Assembly (NCBI RefSeq): GCF_008312895.1
Contig: NZ_VSSP01000015.1
Location: 1-64,000 of the forward strand
DNA from: Luteimonas suaedae
GTDB lineage: Bacteria; Pseudomonadota; Gammaproteobacteria; Xanthomonadales; Xanthomonadaceae
Reading direction: 5' to 3'
DNA: 64,000 bases
Part shown: positions 1-7,965 of the stretch, in pieces
Position numbering within the stretch: position 1 is the stretch's first letter
Layout of the letters: the number at the start of each line of letters is the position of its first letter
The notes under the pieces: generated by a model
The model's database searches: none
What the model saw: the letters and a program-made list of their open reading frames with translations, nothing else
Told to the model about the DNA's origin: nothing
Translations under genes and position numbers: made by a program

Positions 1-1202
1 CTCGTTGGGGATTGGACTCCAAATCGCCGTGCTACTCAAAAGCGGGGGGACGTCGGAACGACGCAACGGTTGTCGAGCACCTGAAGGCAGCCGGCGCCCA
101 TTTCTTGGGGAAAACGAACGTCCCGCTGCGACTCGGGGACTGGCAGAGCTACAACGACATCTACGGAACAACCAACAACCCTTGGGATACGGAGAGGTCG
201 CCGGGCGGGTCTTCTGGCGGATCGGCCGCCGCGTTAGCGGCCGGCTTGACCGGCTTGGAATTCGCCTCCGATATCGGTGGGTCGATCCGAAATCCGTCTC
301 ACTTCTGTGGTGTGTATGGCCACAAGTCTACTTATGGAATCGTCCCAACGCTTGGCCACAATCCTCTTGGCGTCGTATCTGCGCCGGATCTGAATGTCGT
401 CGGGCCAATGGGGCGTAGTGCAGAAGATTTGGAACTGGCGCTAGACGTCGTGGCGGGCCCTGACCGGTTCCGGTCATCGGGCTGGAGACTGGTGCTTCCA
501 CAGCCGAAGGCGCGCACTTTACGAGATTTGCGCGTTGCGATTTGGCCTAAGGAGGATTTCGTTCCCACCTCTGCCGAGATATCAGATCGCGTGCAGGAAG
601 TCGGAAAAGCTCTTGCTCGGGCTGGCGCGGTAGTCTCGGATCTAGCGCGCCCAGACATCTCTCCAAGGGAATCGCACAACACATATCTGAACCTGTTGGG
701 ATCGGCAGGACTTGTTAACCTTCCCGATGAATACTATTCCGTTACCCAGAGGGCAGCTGCAGAGTTCGATGCGAACGATGAGTCGCCGTTAGCGGTACTT
801 ACGCGTGCCCGCGTACTGGATCATCGAAGCTGGTCCGATCACGATGAAGCGCGTACCAACTACCGACTACGGTGGCGCGCCTTCTTTAGCGATTGGGATG
901 TGGTGATATGCCCGATCTCCGCAACAATGGCCTACGAACATGATCATCGGCCCAAGCTTGAGAGAGTTCTCGCCGTCGACACGGCACGGACTTCGCACTA
1001 CGAGCATTATTTTTGGGTAGGTCTTGCGACTGTCGCATATTTGCCGAGCACCGCTTTTCCCAGCGGGCTGTCAAGCGATGGGCTTCCAATTGGTCTGCAG
1101 ATCATCGGTCCGGAATATGGTGATCGGACCACGATTGAAGTAGCCCGACTCATCGCACAAGAGCTTGGCGGTTTTCGGGCGCCGCCTGGTTTCGGGGCTT
1201 AA
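1..1202 (+). CDS. Amidase signature family hydrolase (5' end outside window)
   Basis: Hydrolyses a carbon-nitrogen bond of an unknown amide. The frame is open from the first base and the first residues already read like the middle of the protein, so the true start lies to the left. Visible are GKTNVPL, the stretch DWQSYNDIYGTTNNPWD, the glycine/serine signature SPGGSSGGSAAALAAG (with the cis-serine) and SDIGGSIRNP (with the nucleophilic serine). The catalytic lysine of the Ser-cisSer-Lys triad should be in the missing part. The C-terminal segment GLPIGLQIIGP is typical of the family. Base composition is clearly less GC-rich than in the following genes, which suggests a separate origin. The substrate cannot be told from sequence. 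Confidence 0.9.
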   Translation, partial: RWGLDSKSPCYSKAGGRRNDATVVEHLKAAGAHFLGKTNVPLRLGDWQSYNDIYGTTNNPWDTERSPGGSSGGSAAALAAGLTGLEFASDIGGSIRNPSHFCGVYGHKSTYGIVPTLGHNPLGVVSAPDLNVVGPMGRSAEDLELALDVVAGPDRFRSSGWRLVLPQPKARTLRDLRVAIWPKEDFVPTSAEISDRVQEVGKALARAGAVVSDLARPDISPRESHNTYLNLLGSAGLVNLPDEYYSVTQRAAAEFDANDESPLAVLTRARVLDHRSWSDHDEARTNYRLRWRAFFSDWDVVICPISATMAYEHDHRPKLERVLAVDTARTSHYEHYFWVGLATVAYLPSTAFPSGLSSDGLPIGLQIIGPEYGDRTTIEVARLIAQELGGFRAPPGFGA

Positions 1203-1398
1203 TACCCACGGCCGAGCGTCTACATCTGGCCGAAAGCGGTCTTTAATGGCGGCGGCGAGGTTTCTCCTGTGGGCCAGGTAACAAAGGCCTTTCAGCGTCA
1301 CGATCTGCTGCCGAAAGCCCCCGTGCCCACCAAACCAGGCCACCCATGCCGGACAGCTATGCGAACAGGTTGGTCCCCGCTTCGGCGAGCGGCGACAT

Positions 1399-1418
1399 TC
1401 AACTAATTTTTTAGTTGA
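1399..1418. promoter_or_regulatory. BlaI-type operator 1
   Basis: A perfect 8-bp inverted repeat TCAACTAA / TTAGTTGA around a TTTT centre. It overlaps the -35 hexamer of the promoter in front of the BlaI-family gene. ACTAAT-type half sites recur in the second operator, so both probably bind the same dimeric repressor. Autoregulation is inferred from position. Confidence 0.65.
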
Positions 1419-1443
1419 CAGGCCCAGTCAGACCCGCTAGCGT
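1415..1443 (+). promoter_or_regulatory. Sigma-70 promoter of the blaI-M56-hydrolase operon
   Basis: A consensus TTGACA (-35) is followed after 17 bp by TAGCGT, which keeps three of six -10 positions (T, A and the final T). The -35 overlaps operator 1 and the transcript start would fall just before operator 2, an arrangement suited to repression. Confidence 0.5.
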
Positions 1444-1454
1444 GCCGCTCATCA

Positions 1455-1468
1455 ACTAATGAATTAGT
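1455..1468. promoter_or_regulatory. BlaI-type operator 2
   Basis: Inverted repeat ACTAAT-GA-ATTAGT, sharing its half site with the perfect palindrome 37 bp upstream. It lies between the presumed transcript start and the ribosome binding site AAGGAG, where a bound repressor would block transcription of the operon. Confidence 0.6.
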
Positions 1469-1480
1469 AAGGAGCCGCCG

Positions 1481-1876
1481 ATGGCCCGCCCGGCCTCGCC
1501 CACGCTGACCAATTCCGAGCGCGCGATCCTGGAGGTGCTCTGGGCCCGCAAGGAGGCCTCGGTGCGCGAGGTGGCCGAGGAACTGTCGAAGAAGAAGCCG
1601 GTGGCGTACACCACGGTGCTGACGATGTTCAAGGTGCTCGAGCGCAAGGGGCTGGTGAGCTACCGCACCGAGGGCCGCGCCTTCATCTACAGTGCGGCGA
1701 TCAGCCGCGGCGAGGCGCGCCGGCAGGCGCTGGACAATGTGCTTCGGCAGTTCTTCGGCGGTTCGCCCGACGTGCTGGCGCAGCACCTGATCGAGGAGCA
1801 CGACCTTGACTTGGCCGAACTGCAGGCCCTGCAGGACCAGGTGGACGCCGCGCCCAAGCCGAGGAAGCGGAAATGA
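1481..1876 (+). CDS. BlaI/MecI/CopY-family transcriptional repressor
   Basis: A 131-residue winged-helix repressor. The N-terminal half (about residues 8-75) shows the family pattern: LTNSERAILEVLW, then REVAEEL and AYTTVLTMFKVLERKGL, the recognition helix region. The C-terminal part carries the dimerisation helices and a basic tail. The ATG follows a clear AAGGAG six bases upstream. Its stop overlaps the start of the M56 peptidase gene by ATGA, so the two are translationally coupled. In the related bla and mec systems the membrane peptidase triggers cleavage of this repressor. Two operator-like palindromes in front of the gene suggest it controls its own operon. Confidence 0.92.
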   Translation: MARPASPTLTNSERAILEVLWARKEASVREVAEELSKKKPVAYTTVLTMFKVLERKGLVSYRTEGRAFIYSAAISRGEARRQALDNVLRQFFGGSPDVLAQHLIEEHDLDLAELQALQDQVDAAPKPRKRK

Positions 1877-3396
1877 GCGATCGCTGGTTGGATGTCGTCG
1901 TTGCTATCGGCGTGCAGCACCTCTGGCAGAGTGCGGTGCTCCTGCTGCTGGCGTTGCTGGTCTTTCGGCTGCAGCGGCCGAGCACACAGGCGCGTTCGTG
2001 GATGTGGCTTTGCGTCTTCCTACTGGCGGCGGTGTCGCCTTTGGCGGTGTTGTTGCCGGGCGACGCGTCGACAGCGAGCGCGGTGACGAACGCGTCGATG
2101 GCGACCAGTGCGTCGGCAGCCCACGCAGCCGCCGAGGCACCCGTCGTGGCGGGCGAGGCATTACCCACTCGCGCGATGCTGGCAGCCTTGCAGCCGGTTG
2201 CGCTGCTGGCGTGGGCGCTCGGCACGCTCTGGGGCATCGGACGCCTGTGCACCGGCTGGTACCGGGCGCGGCGGCTGCGCGATACGTCGCGCAGCTCGCC
2301 CTATCTGGAGCGTCTGGTTCGCGGCGAACTGCCCGCCAATGCGATGGTCCGGGTGTCCGCCGGCATCCGCAGCCCGATGGTGGTCGGCCTGGCATACCCC
2401 TGCCTCCTGGTGCCGCGGGCGCTGGTGGCCGAACTGTCCGAGGCCGCGCTGCGCGACGTGCTGCGCCACGAGATCGCGCACGTATTGCGCGGCGATATGT
2501 GGTGGTCGCTGGTCCAACACCTGCTCACCGCTGTCTACTGGTGGAATCCGTTCCTGCGGCTGATCGCATCGCGGCTCGACCTGGCACGCGAGATGGCCTG
2601 CGACGCGTTCGCCGCCGGGCGCGGCGGCGAGGGCCGGCACTACGCGAATTCGCTCCTGCGCAGCGCCGAGCAGGCGCTCCTGCTTCCCAATCCTCCCGTG
2701 CTGGCCAGCGGCATCTTCGCCGGCCGCGCGGGCCTGCACCAACGCATAGAAGGACTCCTGGAAATGGACAAGCATGTTTCGCCACGGGGCAAGCCCGCAC
2801 TGCTGCTGTTCGGGCTGATGCTGGCGTCGAGCGTGACGCTGACGCTCGCGGCCACGCCGCGGATGGGCACGACGAACGACGTACCGGAATCCCTGCACAC
2901 GGCCGATGCCCGGCTGCTGGTGGAAGCGGCCGGCGATGGCCGCCTCGACGACGTGCAGGCGTTGCTGCGACGCGGCGTGGACATCGATGCCGTGGTGCCC
3001 GGCGACGGCACCGCGCTGATCGCCGCCGCGAAGGCGGGTGACCTGCCCATGATGACCTTGCTGCTGCGTAAGGGCGCGGACGTGGACCGTCCGGCGCGCG
3101 GCGACGGCAATCCGCTGATCATGGCGGCGATGGCCGGACACCAGGAAGCCGTCGCGCTGCTGCTGAGCTTTGGGGCGAGCGTCGATGCCATCGTCCCGGG
3201 CGACGAGACCGCGCTGATCAACGCCGCGCGCGGCGGGCACCTGCAGAGCGTCAGGTCTTTGGTCGCATACGGTGCCGACGTCAACCTCGGCGTGCGCGCA
3301 GATTTCGGCCAGTGGCGCTCGCCGCTGAACCAGGCGCGCGACCGCAAGGTACGCGATTACCTGATCGCCCGTGGCGCGGTAGCGGGCAACGGCTGA
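1873..3396 (+). CDS. BlaR1-like M56 membrane metallopeptidase with C-terminal ankyrin repeats
   Basis: Inner-membrane zinc peptidase of 507 residues, partner of the upstream repressor. Membrane segments are visible at about 15-33, 44-61, 103-123 and 312-330. The zinc motif HEIAH is at 199-203 with the third ligand Glu240 in REMACD. In BlaR1/MecR1 the C-terminal domain is a penicillin-binding sensor. Here residues about 345-505 are instead four to five ankyrin repeats (TALIAAAKAGDLPMMTLLL and similar), which would face the periplasm if the topology follows BlaR1. The signal is therefore unlikely to be a beta-lactam bound by a serine sensor; a protein or peptide ligand is possible. The downstream serine hydrolase is the probable output. 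Confidence 0.88.
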   Translation: MSDRWLDVVVAIGVQHLWQSAVLLLLALLVFRLQRPSTQARSWMWLCVFLLAAVSPLAVLLPGDASTASAVTNASMATSASAAHAAAEAPVVAGEALPTRAMLAALQPVALLAWALGTLWGIGRLCTGWYRARRLRDTSRSSPYLERLVRGELPANAMVRVSAGIRSPMVVGLAYPCLLVPRALVAELSEAALRDVLRHEIAHVLRGDMWWSLVQHLLTAVYWWNPFLRLIASRLDLAREMACDAFAAGRGGEGRHYANSLLRSAEQALLLPNPPVLASGIFAGRAGLHQRIEGLLEMDKHVSPRGKPALLLFGLMLASSVTLTLAATPRMGTTNDVPESLHTADARLLVEAAGDGRLDDVQALLRRGVDIDAVVPGDGTALIAAAKAGDLPMMTLLLRKGADVDRPARGDGNPLIMAAMAGHQEAVALLLSFGASVDAIVPGDETALINAARGGHLQSVRSLVAYGADVNLGVRADFGQWRSPLNQARDRKVRDYLIARGAVAGNG

Positions 3397-3435
3397 TCGT
3401 CGACCGGCCGCAACGGCTACCAGAGGGAGCTCACC

Positions 3436-4977
3436 TTGAAAACGAACGCGATGCGCGGTGCCGGGATCCTCCCGGCGCTGATGGCGGCCTGCGCCCTCCT
3501 TGCCGCGGCCGGCGTGCAGGCGCAGGACCGCGAACGCGAGCCTGCGCCGGCCGGGCTGCAATCCGCACTGGCGCACGGCCTGCGCCCGAACCTGCTGAAG
3601 ATCGGTGAGCCCTTGCCGCAATGGTCGCTACAGGCACGCATGGCGCACCATCGCGTGCCGGGCGTAGCCATCGCCGTGCTGAAGGACGGCCAGGTGGTGC
3701 AGGCGATGGGGTTCGGCGTGCGCCAAGCCGGCACGCAGGAGGCCATCGACGCCGACACCCTGTTCTCGGTCGGCTCGATCAGCAAGATCGCCACCGCGGC
3801 CACGTCGCTGCGGCTGGTCGCCGACGGCAGGCTCGACCTGGATCGCGACGTCAACGGCTACCTGCGCGCGTGGCAGGTCGCGCCGTTGCCGGGCGTCGCC
3901 AACGCGCCGGTCACGCTGCGCATGTTGATGTCGCACACCGCCGGGCTGACGGTGCACGGCTTCAAGGACTTCCTGCCGGGCGAGCCGTTGCCGGCCTTGC
4001 CGGAGATCCTGGACGGCACGCCGCCGGCGAAGAACGATCCCATTCGCCTGCAGCACGCGCCGGGCCTGAAGGTGGACTACTCGGGCGGTGGCACGATGGT
4101 CCAGCAGCGGGTGATCGAGGACGTCGCCGGCCAGCCGCTGGAGGCGGTCGCGCGCGCGCAGGTATTCGATCCGCTGGGCATGCATCGCAGCACCTTCCTC
4201 AGTCCGTTGCCGGCGGAGCGCGGCAACATCGCCCGGGCGCACGACCGCGATGGCGCGCCCATCGCCCTGCCGCGCGGCTGGCAGGCGTTTCCCGAGCAGG
4301 CCGCCTCCGGCCTGTGGACCAGCGCCAACGAACTGGGCGCCTTCGTCGGCGCGTTGATCCGGAGCTACCGCGGCGCGGACGGGCTGCTGCCGCAATCGCT
4401 CGCGCGGCAGATGATGACCGAGGTCGCGCCGAGCCCGCACGGGTTGGGCCCGCAGCTGGAAGGCGCCGGCGCCACCCGGATCTTCCACCACGGCGGCGCC
4501 AACGACAGCTATCACGCGTGGATCGAGGGTTACCTGGAAACGGGCGACGGCTTCGTGATCCTGACCAACGGCGCCAACGGCTACGCCCTGCACCGCGAGA
4601 TCCGCAACGCGCTCTCCGATGCGATCGGGCTGGGCGTGAACCCACTGGTGCGCACCGTCGACCTGGATCTGGATGCGCCCATCTATGCCGATTACGTCGG
4701 CGTCTACCGGCTCGACCCCGCGGCACCGATGGACCATCGCAGCGGCCTGGCCGATTCCTTCGACGCCGACACGGTCGAAGTGACGATCGCCGACGGCGCG
4801 ATGCGCATCCGGCTGCCGGACGAGGACGAACCGCGGACTTTGCAGCCACTGTCCCCCACCCGCTTCGCCGCGACCACCACCCAGTACGAATTCCACCGCG
4901 ACGCGCACGGCCAGGTGCGGGCGCTGAGCGTGGAGCAGGGCAGCTCGCGCGCCTACTACCGCCGAGATTCGCCGTAG
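3436..4977 (+). CDS. Exported serine hydrolase of the class C beta-lactamase/DD-peptidase superfamily
   Basis: 513 residues with a signal peptide (about 1-29, ending VQAQ), so it acts in the periplasm. The beta-lactamase fold motifs are present: SISK (nucleophile Ser114, Lys117), the YSG tyrosine motif at 215-217 and HHGG near 351-354 in place of KTG. This combination is usual for esterase/peptidase-like members (Pfam Beta-lactamase), not for efficient beta-lactamases. The extra ~120 C-terminal residues form a separate beta-rich domain seen in many such hydrolases. It is the third gene of the repressor-sensor operon, 39 bp after the M56 gene. The stop codon lies inside a REP-like repeat. The substrate (muropeptide, ester or beta-lactam) is not known. 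Confidence 0.85.
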   Translation: MKTNAMRGAGILPALMAACALLAAAGVQAQDREREPAPAGLQSALAHGLRPNLLKIGEPLPQWSLQARMAHHRVPGVAIAVLKDGQVVQAMGFGVRQAGTQEAIDADTLFSVGSISKIATAATSLRLVADGRLDLDRDVNGYLRAWQVAPLPGVANAPVTLRMLMSHTAGLTVHGFKDFLPGEPLPALPEILDGTPPAKNDPIRLQHAPGLKVDYSGGGTMVQQRVIEDVAGQPLEAVARAQVFDPLGMHRSTFLSPLPAERGNIARAHDRDGAPIALPRGWQAFPEQAASGLWTSANELGAFVGALIRSYRGADGLLPQSLARQMMTEVAPSPHGLGPQLEGAGATRIFHHGGANDSYHAWIEGYLETGDGFVILTNGANGYALHREIRNALSDAIGLGVNPLVRTVDLDLDAPIYADYVGVYRLDPAAPMDHRSGLADSFDADTVEVTIADGAMRIRLPDEDEPRTLQPLSPTRFAATTTQYEFHRDAHGQVRALSVEQGSSRAYYRRDSP

Positions 4978-5116
4978 GAGCGCGCCATGCGCGCGATGCC
5001 GGCGACATCTACGGTCCCGCTATTTTCGGTCCCGTCGCGAGCCGGAAAGTACATCAGTGACCGGCATTCATCGGCTATGACGCGCCCGCGGCATCGGGCG
5101 CATGGCGCGCTCCTAC
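4974..5116. repeat. REP pair, SMAG-like (GTAG head), copy 1
   Basis: Two 28-bp units face each other: the left one begins GTAGGAGCGCGCCATGCGCG and the right one is its reverse complement, ending GCGCTCCTAC. Each unit contains the palindrome GCGCGC-CAT-GCGCGC. The GTAG head and paired layout match the REP elements called SMAG in Stenotrophomonas, which are spread by RAYT transposases; no RAYT gene is in this window. The first unit contains the stop codon of the serine hydrolase gene. Confidence 0.8.
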
Positions 5117-5205
5117 GATAGGGCGGGCTGGATCAGCCTTGGGCAGGCATTCAAGCAGGACCCGTATCGCGGTGCGGCTTGAACCGGTGTCGGGGATACA
5201 ATCGG

Positions 5206-5520
5206 ATGATGGATTACCAGCTCGTCATCAAGTTCTGGCGCAAGTCCTTGGCAGATGAAGCGTTCCTCGCGACGCTCGAGAGCGAGTTGAAGGACGCGCT
5301 TGGCGACGCCGTCGAGCTCGAGGGCCATGACGTCAGCCCGAAGGAGATCAACCTGTTCATGCTGACGTCCGATCCCCGCCACTCTTTTCGACGGGCGAGA
5401 GATGTCTTGGAAAGATTGGGTGTGGTGCAGGGCGTTTCCGCCGCCTACCGCCTGGTCGGCGGCGCAAGATTCACCTCGATCTGGCCGCTACGTAACACGC
5501 GCAAGTTCACGCTTCCGTAG
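5206..5520 (+). CDS. Conserved hypothetical protein, about 104 aa
   Basis: I do not recognise a named family. The protein begins MMDYQLVIKFWRKS and is mixed alpha/beta, with an acidic middle (ESELKDALGDAVELEGHD) and no signal peptide or membrane segment, so it is probably cytosolic. Two consecutive ATG codons are possible starts; the first has GGGGA nine bases upstream. An in-frame TTG lies nine codons earlier but lacks a good ribosome site. The context (REP repeats before, GNAT gene after) gives no clue to its function. Confidence 0.6.
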   Translation: MMDYQLVIKFWRKSLADEAFLATLESELKDALGDAVELEGHDVSPKEINLFMLTSDPRHSFRRARDVLERLGVVQGVSAAYRLVGGARFTSIWPLRNTRKFTLP

Positions 5521-5668
5521 CGCCGTGTAAGCTTCCACGGCTTCGAGCTGTTCGCATACTGGCACTCTGGAGCAACATCTGGCCGCCTACGACGTTGAGC
5601 GCTGACAACACGGTCTTGCCGGCCCTTCTTCCGGTTCGGCCTGGGTCCGGATAACACAGGAAAAAACC

Positions 5669-6100
5669 ATGGCGATCGAATGGCGTGACTCGGCCGATCT
5701 CGTGGACTGGGTGGAGCTGTCGGAGATGTACCGCCTCGCTCCGCTCGGCAACAAGAGCCCGACGTGGCTGGAGAAGGCCTTCTCCAACAGCATGTTCAAG
5801 TGCTTCGCGTACGAGAATGGAGCGGTCGTCGCCGCGGGCCGCGCCGTCGCAGACGGCGTCGATTACTCCTACCTGTGCGACATCGCGGTGCACCCGGCCC
5901 ACCAGGGCCGCGGGCTCGGGAAGCAGGTGATCCAGCGGCTGGTCGACCGCTCGCGCGGGCATCGCAAGATCCTTCTGTACGCGGTGCCGGGAAAGGAGCC
6001 GTTCTACGCGGCCTTCGGCTTCAGGAGAATGCGTACGGCGATGGCTATCTTCGAGAACCCCGGCCAGGCGGCCGCCGATGGCTACACAGATCCGGCCTGA
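5669..6100 (+). CDS. GNAT-family N-acetyltransferase
   Basis: A 143-residue acetyl-CoA-dependent transferase. The acetyl-CoA binding motif A is clear (IAVHPAHQGRGLGKQVIQRL, about 73-92) and is followed by the usual segment FYAAFGFRRMRTAM near the C-terminus. Length and layout fit small single-domain GNATs related to the YafP/YhhY-like group. An AGGAAA ribosome site precedes the ATG. It stands alone between the hypothetical gene and the sigma factor gene. The acceptor substrate cannot be predicted. Confidence 0.85.
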   Translation: MAIEWRDSADLVDWVELSEMYRLAPLGNKSPTWLEKAFSNSMFKCFAYENGAVVAAGRAVADGVDYSYLCDIAVHPAHQGRGLGKQVIQRLVDRSRGHRKILLYAVPGKEPFYAAFGFRRMRTAMAIFENPGQAAADGYTDPA

Positions 6101-6225
6101 GGCCCGTCCGTCCGCCGAAGAGCGCCACGCGGTCACCACGGCGTCATGAAGCGCCTTTACCTTGCCGCGCACTCCAGGGGCGGGATGGCACGTTGGCCGA
6201 ACAGGCGAAGCGGGGATTGGCACGC

Positions 6226-6717
6226 ATGTTCGCCGAACAGGGACCGGTGCTGCGCGGATTCTTCGTGCGCCGCGGCGCGAACGACGAGGCGGAGGACCTG
6301 GTGCAGGAAACCTACCTGCGCCTGCTGCGGGCGCATGATCGCCAGGGCGGGGCGATCGCCAATCCGGAGGCGTATCTCTTCACGGTCGCGCTGAACCTCG
6401 CGCGCGAACAGGCGGCGCGCCGCCAGCGATCGCCGCTCCCGATCGACGACCTCGAGACGCTCACGGCGCTGCTCGCCAGCGAGGAAAGCGTCGAGGACGC
6501 CGCCGAACGCGCACAGAGGGCAAAGCGCCTGCAGGCACTGTTGAACAGCCTGCCCGGGCCTACCCGCGCGGTGCTGGTGATGCAGTACCGCGACGGCCTG
6601 AGCTACAAGCAGATCGCCGAGCGGCTGGGCGTCTCGCCGCACATGGTCAAGAAGCACGTGGTGCGTGGACTCTCCGTCTGCCGGCGCGCGCTGGCCGCTC
6701 CCGCGGAGGCGCGATGA
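6226..6717 (+). CDS. FecI-like ECF sigma factor
   Basis: RNA polymerase sigma factor of the iron-starvation/FecI type, about 163 residues. Region 2 is seen in DEAEDLVQETYLRLLRAH and AYLFTVALNLAREQAARR; region 4 in LPGPTRAVLVMQYRDGLSYK and IAERLGVSPHMVKKHVVRGL. I chose the ATG at MFAEQG because homologues begin here; TTG codons 3 and 11 codons upstream are also possible. The stop overlaps the start of the anti-sigma gene by ATGA. In this class a signal from an outer-membrane receptor passes through FecR to the sigma factor; the receptor gene follows downstream. Confidence 0.9.
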   Translation: MFAEQGPVLRGFFVRRGANDEAEDLVQETYLRLLRAHDRQGGAIANPEAYLFTVALNLAREQAARRQRSPLPIDDLETLTALLASEESVEDAAERAQRAKRLQALLNSLPGPTRAVLVMQYRDGLSYKQIAERLGVSPHMVKKHVVRGLSVCRRALAAPAEAR

Positions 6718-7766
6718 CCGAACCCGGGGACCATCCGGCACGCATCACGCAGGAGGCGGTGCACTGGCATGCGCTGCAACGCCAGGGCGGACTGGGCGCT
6801 GCGCAGCAGGCGCGCTTCATGGACTGGCTGCTGGCCTCGCCGGAGCACCTGCGCGAATACCTGGCCATCGCCCGGGTGGCGGGCGAGCTGGGCGACGTCC
6901 TGCGCGCGATGCCGATCGACCTGGAGGCGCTGATCGACGACGAAGCACCGCAGGCGGCACCCGGCAACGTGGTCGCGCTGCCCGTCCGGCGCCCGCCGCC
7001 GACGGCGGCGCCTCGGCGGCGAATGCGCCTGCCGCGCTTCGCGGCCGCAGCGGTCGCGCTGCTCGCGCTGGGCATCGGCATGCACTTCGCGTGGCCGCAG
7101 TCCGCGCACTACGCGGCGCCGCACGGTGCGCCGCGCAGTTTCGAACTTCCGGACGGCACCGTGGTGCACCTGAATGCCGAGAGCGCATTGTCCATGCGCT
7201 TCAGCCTGCTGCACCGTCGCATCGAACTGGCACGCGGGCAGGCGAGCTTCGTGGTGGCCGACGACCGTCGTCCCTTCGCGGTCCACGCGGCGCGCCTGCA
7301 GGTACGGGACATCGGCACCACGTTCGACGTTTCGCTGCAGCGCGAGCAGGCGCGGATCGGCGTGGCCGAAGGCCGGGTGCGGATCGTCGCCGCCGCCGGC
7401 GAAGGCCGGCTCCTGGCGGACCTGCGTGCCGGCCAGAGCGCCCGCGTCGACTATCGCGACCAGGCCGTCAGCGTGAGCCACGAGGATGTCGAGACGATGA
7501 CGGCCTGGTGGACGCGACGTGTCGTGTTCCGCGACCTGCCGCTGCGCGACGTGGCCGATGCGTTCAACCGCCTCAATCGCGTCCACCTGCACGTGGAGGA
7601 CGCGGCCGCCGGCGAACTGCGCCTGACCGGCAACCTGAGTGGCGACGACCTGGACTCGCTGCGCGCCTTCCTCGACGGGCAGCCCACGCTCAGGACGACG
7701 CTGGCCGCAGGCCGGATCCATGTCGGCACGCGGCGCCCCGAGCCCGACGACGTACAGCGCAGATAA
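6714..7766 (+). CDS. FecR-like anti-sigma factor/sigma regulator
   Basis: 350 residues in the usual order: a cytoplasmic DUF4880 sigma-binding region (about 10-60, including HWHALQRQGGLGAAQQARFM), one membrane helix at about 107-125, a periplasmic FecR domain (about 130-230, with DIGTTFDVSLQR and VAEGRVRIV) and a DUF4974/STN-like end (about 265-340). It would hold the partner sigma factor until contacted by the signalling domain of the TonB receptor encoded next. Start and upstream stop overlap by four bases. Confidence 0.9.
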   Translation: MTEPGDHPARITQEAVHWHALQRQGGLGAAQQARFMDWLLASPEHLREYLAIARVAGELGDVLRAMPIDLEALIDDEAPQAAPGNVVALPVRRPPPTAAPRRRMRLPRFAAAAVALLALGIGMHFAWPQSAHYAAPHGAPRSFELPDGTVVHLNAESALSMRFSLLHRRIELARGQASFVVADDRRPFAVHAARLQVRDIGTTFDVSLQREQARIGVAEGRVRIVAAAGEGRLLADLRAGQSARVDYRDQAVSVSHEDVETMTAWWTRRVVFRDLPLRDVADAFNRLNRVHLHVEDAAAGELRLTGNLSGDDLDSLRAFLDGQPTLRTTLAAGRIHVGTRRPEPDDVQRR

Positions 7767-7965
7767 GGCGAATTGCCCCGGTCGTGCTTCGTTGCGGTGC
7801 TGCGTGCATCGCCGCCGCCGTCGATGAAAGCCACGCCGCCGCCGGCGCTGTCAAAAAAATTTCATCGAAAAGCGGTGCCCGATCTCCGCTCCGGACCCTC
7901 GTAGTCCAGGCATGCGCGACCGAACCCGCGTCGCGATGCCCGATATCCCCCCACTGGAATCCACG

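Noticed and set aside
1071-1343. Minus-strand open frame at the end of the amidase
   Set aside because: Partly antisense to the amidase, no recognisable domain and no ribosome site.
7850-7866. A-rich TCAAAAAAATTTCA before the first STN receptor as an ECF promoter
   Set aside because: Suggestive position, but no matching -10/-35 pair could be defined and no equal motif precedes the second receptor.
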